This document shows positions 56,401 to 59,400 of a DNA stretch of 64,000 bases, in pieces (the stretch's first letter is position 1; each line of letters starts with the position of its first letter). The translations under genes were made by a program, and so were the position numbers. Below the pieces are notes generated by a model. It was not told the origin of the DNA, did no database searches, and worked only from the letters and a program-made list of their open reading frames with translations. This DNA comes from Heloderma charlesbogerti (taxonomy: Eukaryota > Chordata > Lepidosauria > Squamata > Helodermatidae). Location: contig JANEZZ010002768.1 in assembly GCA_026122225.1 (NCBI GenBank), forward strand, positions 1 to 64,000, written 5' to 3'.

Positions 56401-59400
56401 GGAGTACGGATGCCTTGATTTGCAATGGGGAGGATTTGGAAAATTAGGGTTTGAAATTGCAGCCCATTAAGCTAGGTCTGAATCAGTAAGAGGGACCACT
56501 GACTCAGTACCAGGATGGATAAAAATCAATGATTTTTAAAAAAAATCTGATTTTTAAAATTTAAATCAGATTCCAAACTTTTCTTAAAACGATTAGTAAA
56601 AAACAGCCTAGGTCAAATATATCATCATGAATACTAATTATACAACTTCTAATTATATTCTATGAATATGTTAACAGCAGTTTATGGAGATGGGAGATAA
56701 CCTGATCAGTCCTATTTTGCACTGCAGGTGATGTACAGAAGTGCATGCTCGCTCGCTCTCGCTCTCAAATTTATTTATTTATTCATTTCATTTCTATACC
56801 GCCCAATAGCTGAAGCTCTCTCTAAGCCTTGCCTTCTCTAAGTGCAAAGACAGAGAGGTCAATCAATAGAGAATCTGGAGAGATAGAGTAGATCTGAACG
56901 AGGAGGAAAGTCTGGATATAAATGCAAGGGATAGGAGAAGGGAATAGAAAGTGAAACCAACATGTACAGAAGATATTCATGCAGTTCTGACTCCTGAGGA
57001 AACTCCTGCTGCATGTATCCTCCACCATGTATTGACCTTCTAAAGAAGCCTACATCTCTGAATTTGTATTATGTTTACATTAAATAATAATGAACTTCTA
57101 CTAAAAAATGTTGATTAAACAGAATCTTCCTCACTAGTGATTTAAACTATGATTTAAATCATTAAAATTGAGTCCTTCAGAGAAGCAATTTAAATCATGA
57201 TTTAAATCAATTTGATTTAAATCAATTTAACTTAAGTCAAATCAAATCAACCCTGCTCAGTACTACAACTACAACTAATTAAATAGCTTACTGAAACACA
57301 ATATCCAATGCAAGGACAGTGGATAAATAAATAATAAAAGCAACAAAAAGCATAGATACAATAAGACAGTTAGGGACCAGGTTACCTGAAAAACCATCAG
57401 CGCCTGTATGAGCCTGCCCAAGTTGAAAGATCAACACATTCAAGGCCTTGCTCTCTGGTACACCGGGGAGAGCTGTGAGATTGGAAAGTGCCAGGGACAG
57501 GGCCTTTTCTACTGTGGTCCCACAACTGTGGAATACACTCCCCCAGGAAGTAAATATGGCCCCCTCTTTGCTGGCCTTTAGGAAGATTTTAAATACTTAT
57601 TTATTCCATCCTGCATTTGGTTAATTTTAAGAACATAAGAAGAGCCATGCTGGATCAGACCAAGGGTCCATCTAGTTTAGCGTTCTGTTCACACAGTGGC
57701 CAAGCAGCTGTCAGCCAGGACCCCCCAAGCAGGGCAGAGCGCAACATCACCCTCCCACCCATGTTCCCAGCAACTGGTGTACATAGGCTCACTGCCTCTG
57801 GTACTGGAGGCGGCACATGGCCATCAGGACTAGTAGCCATTGATAGCCTTTTCCTCCAGGAATTTGTCCAACCCCCTTTTAAAGCCATCCAAATTGGTGG
57901 CCATCATTACACTCAGTGGTAGCAAATTCCATAGTTTATGCACTGTGTGAAGAAGGACTTCCTTTTATCTGTCCTGAATCTCTCACCAATCAGCTTCATA
58001 GGATGACCCCAGGTTCTAGTATTGTGAGAGAGGGAGAAAAATGTCTCCCTATCCACATTCTTCACACCATGCATATTTTGTAGACCTGCATCATGTCTCC
58101 CCTTGCTCTTTTTTCCAAGCTAAACAATCCCAGCTGTTGTAACCTTCTCTCACAGGGGAGTTGCTCCAGCCCCTTGATCATTTTAGTTGCCCTTTTCTGC
58201 ACTTTTTCCAGCTCTACAATATCTTTTTTTTAGGTGTGGTGACCAGAACTGGACACGGTATTCCAAATGTGGCGGCACCATAAATTTGTATAGGGGCAGT
58301 ATGATATTGGCAGTTTTATTCTCAATTCCTTTTCTCATTATACCCAAGTTTGCCTAACTAGTTTAGTCCACTGTGTTTTTAATGGAGGCTTTACCCGCTG
58401 CGGCTATCACATTTGTTATTGTCATGACAACTGTTATTGTTATGATCTATGTATTGAATATTGTTCGTAGTTTTTATGGTTTCATTGTTTCTTTTGTATT
58501 TTAAAGTGTGCTGCAACCTGCTTTGTGAGTGTTTTTATCCTGAAAAGTCTGTTAGAAATTGAATACTAATAATCATCATTACCAAAAAAATGTAGTCCTA
58601 CTTAACTGATGTTATAGGATCCTCATACACTCCCCTCCAGCTCATCTATTTAAAAACTACATTATTATAACTCTTTCTAAGCTTCAAAGCAGTTCACAGC
58701 TATCAGTGTACACTGACATGAATGGGCCTGAGGGTCTTTGCTCTTCCATCAGCCAAGAGATACGGAAAGGAAGAGAGAGCACCTTTCCTAACTTCCTAGC
58801 CCCCAATTGTGTCTTTGTATTGCTCAGAGATGGGAATTATTTTTTTTCCACTTTTTGTTTACTCAGTTTTCCCAGGGGAAAAAATAATCAGTGTCCCGTA
58901 ATGCCTGTCTCATTATTTCTCGCAGTCTTGTTACAGGTTCATCAGCTGTGGGGCCACCAAACAATGCCTCCCTCATCCCCTTATCAACCAAGGTCTCACA
59001 GATGCTGATTCTCTGTACAATGAAAGCGAAAAAGAGCCACACCTTTCTATCACACTCTCCCATCATGGCTGCTCTGGGGATGCACTGATCCCAGTACCCC
59101 TCCGGGTCTGGCAAAGCAAGAGCAAGATTCAGGGAGAGACAACAATATAAGACACCTTGAGCTTCTCAAATGAAAGGCAGGACATAAATGTAATAAAATA
59201 TTGATTTGTCATATTTACAATATATTTACAAGTATTCAAGTCAAAATAGTTGCCAAGTAAAACTCTGAATTTGTTTGTATATTAAATTTGAAAAACTACC
59301 CCAAGTACACTTTACTGATTCCCACCTTCACCCAAACATATATTTTATTTCAACTAGGCTTGGAAAAACATTTCATATATTTAATCCAACTTATAAAATA

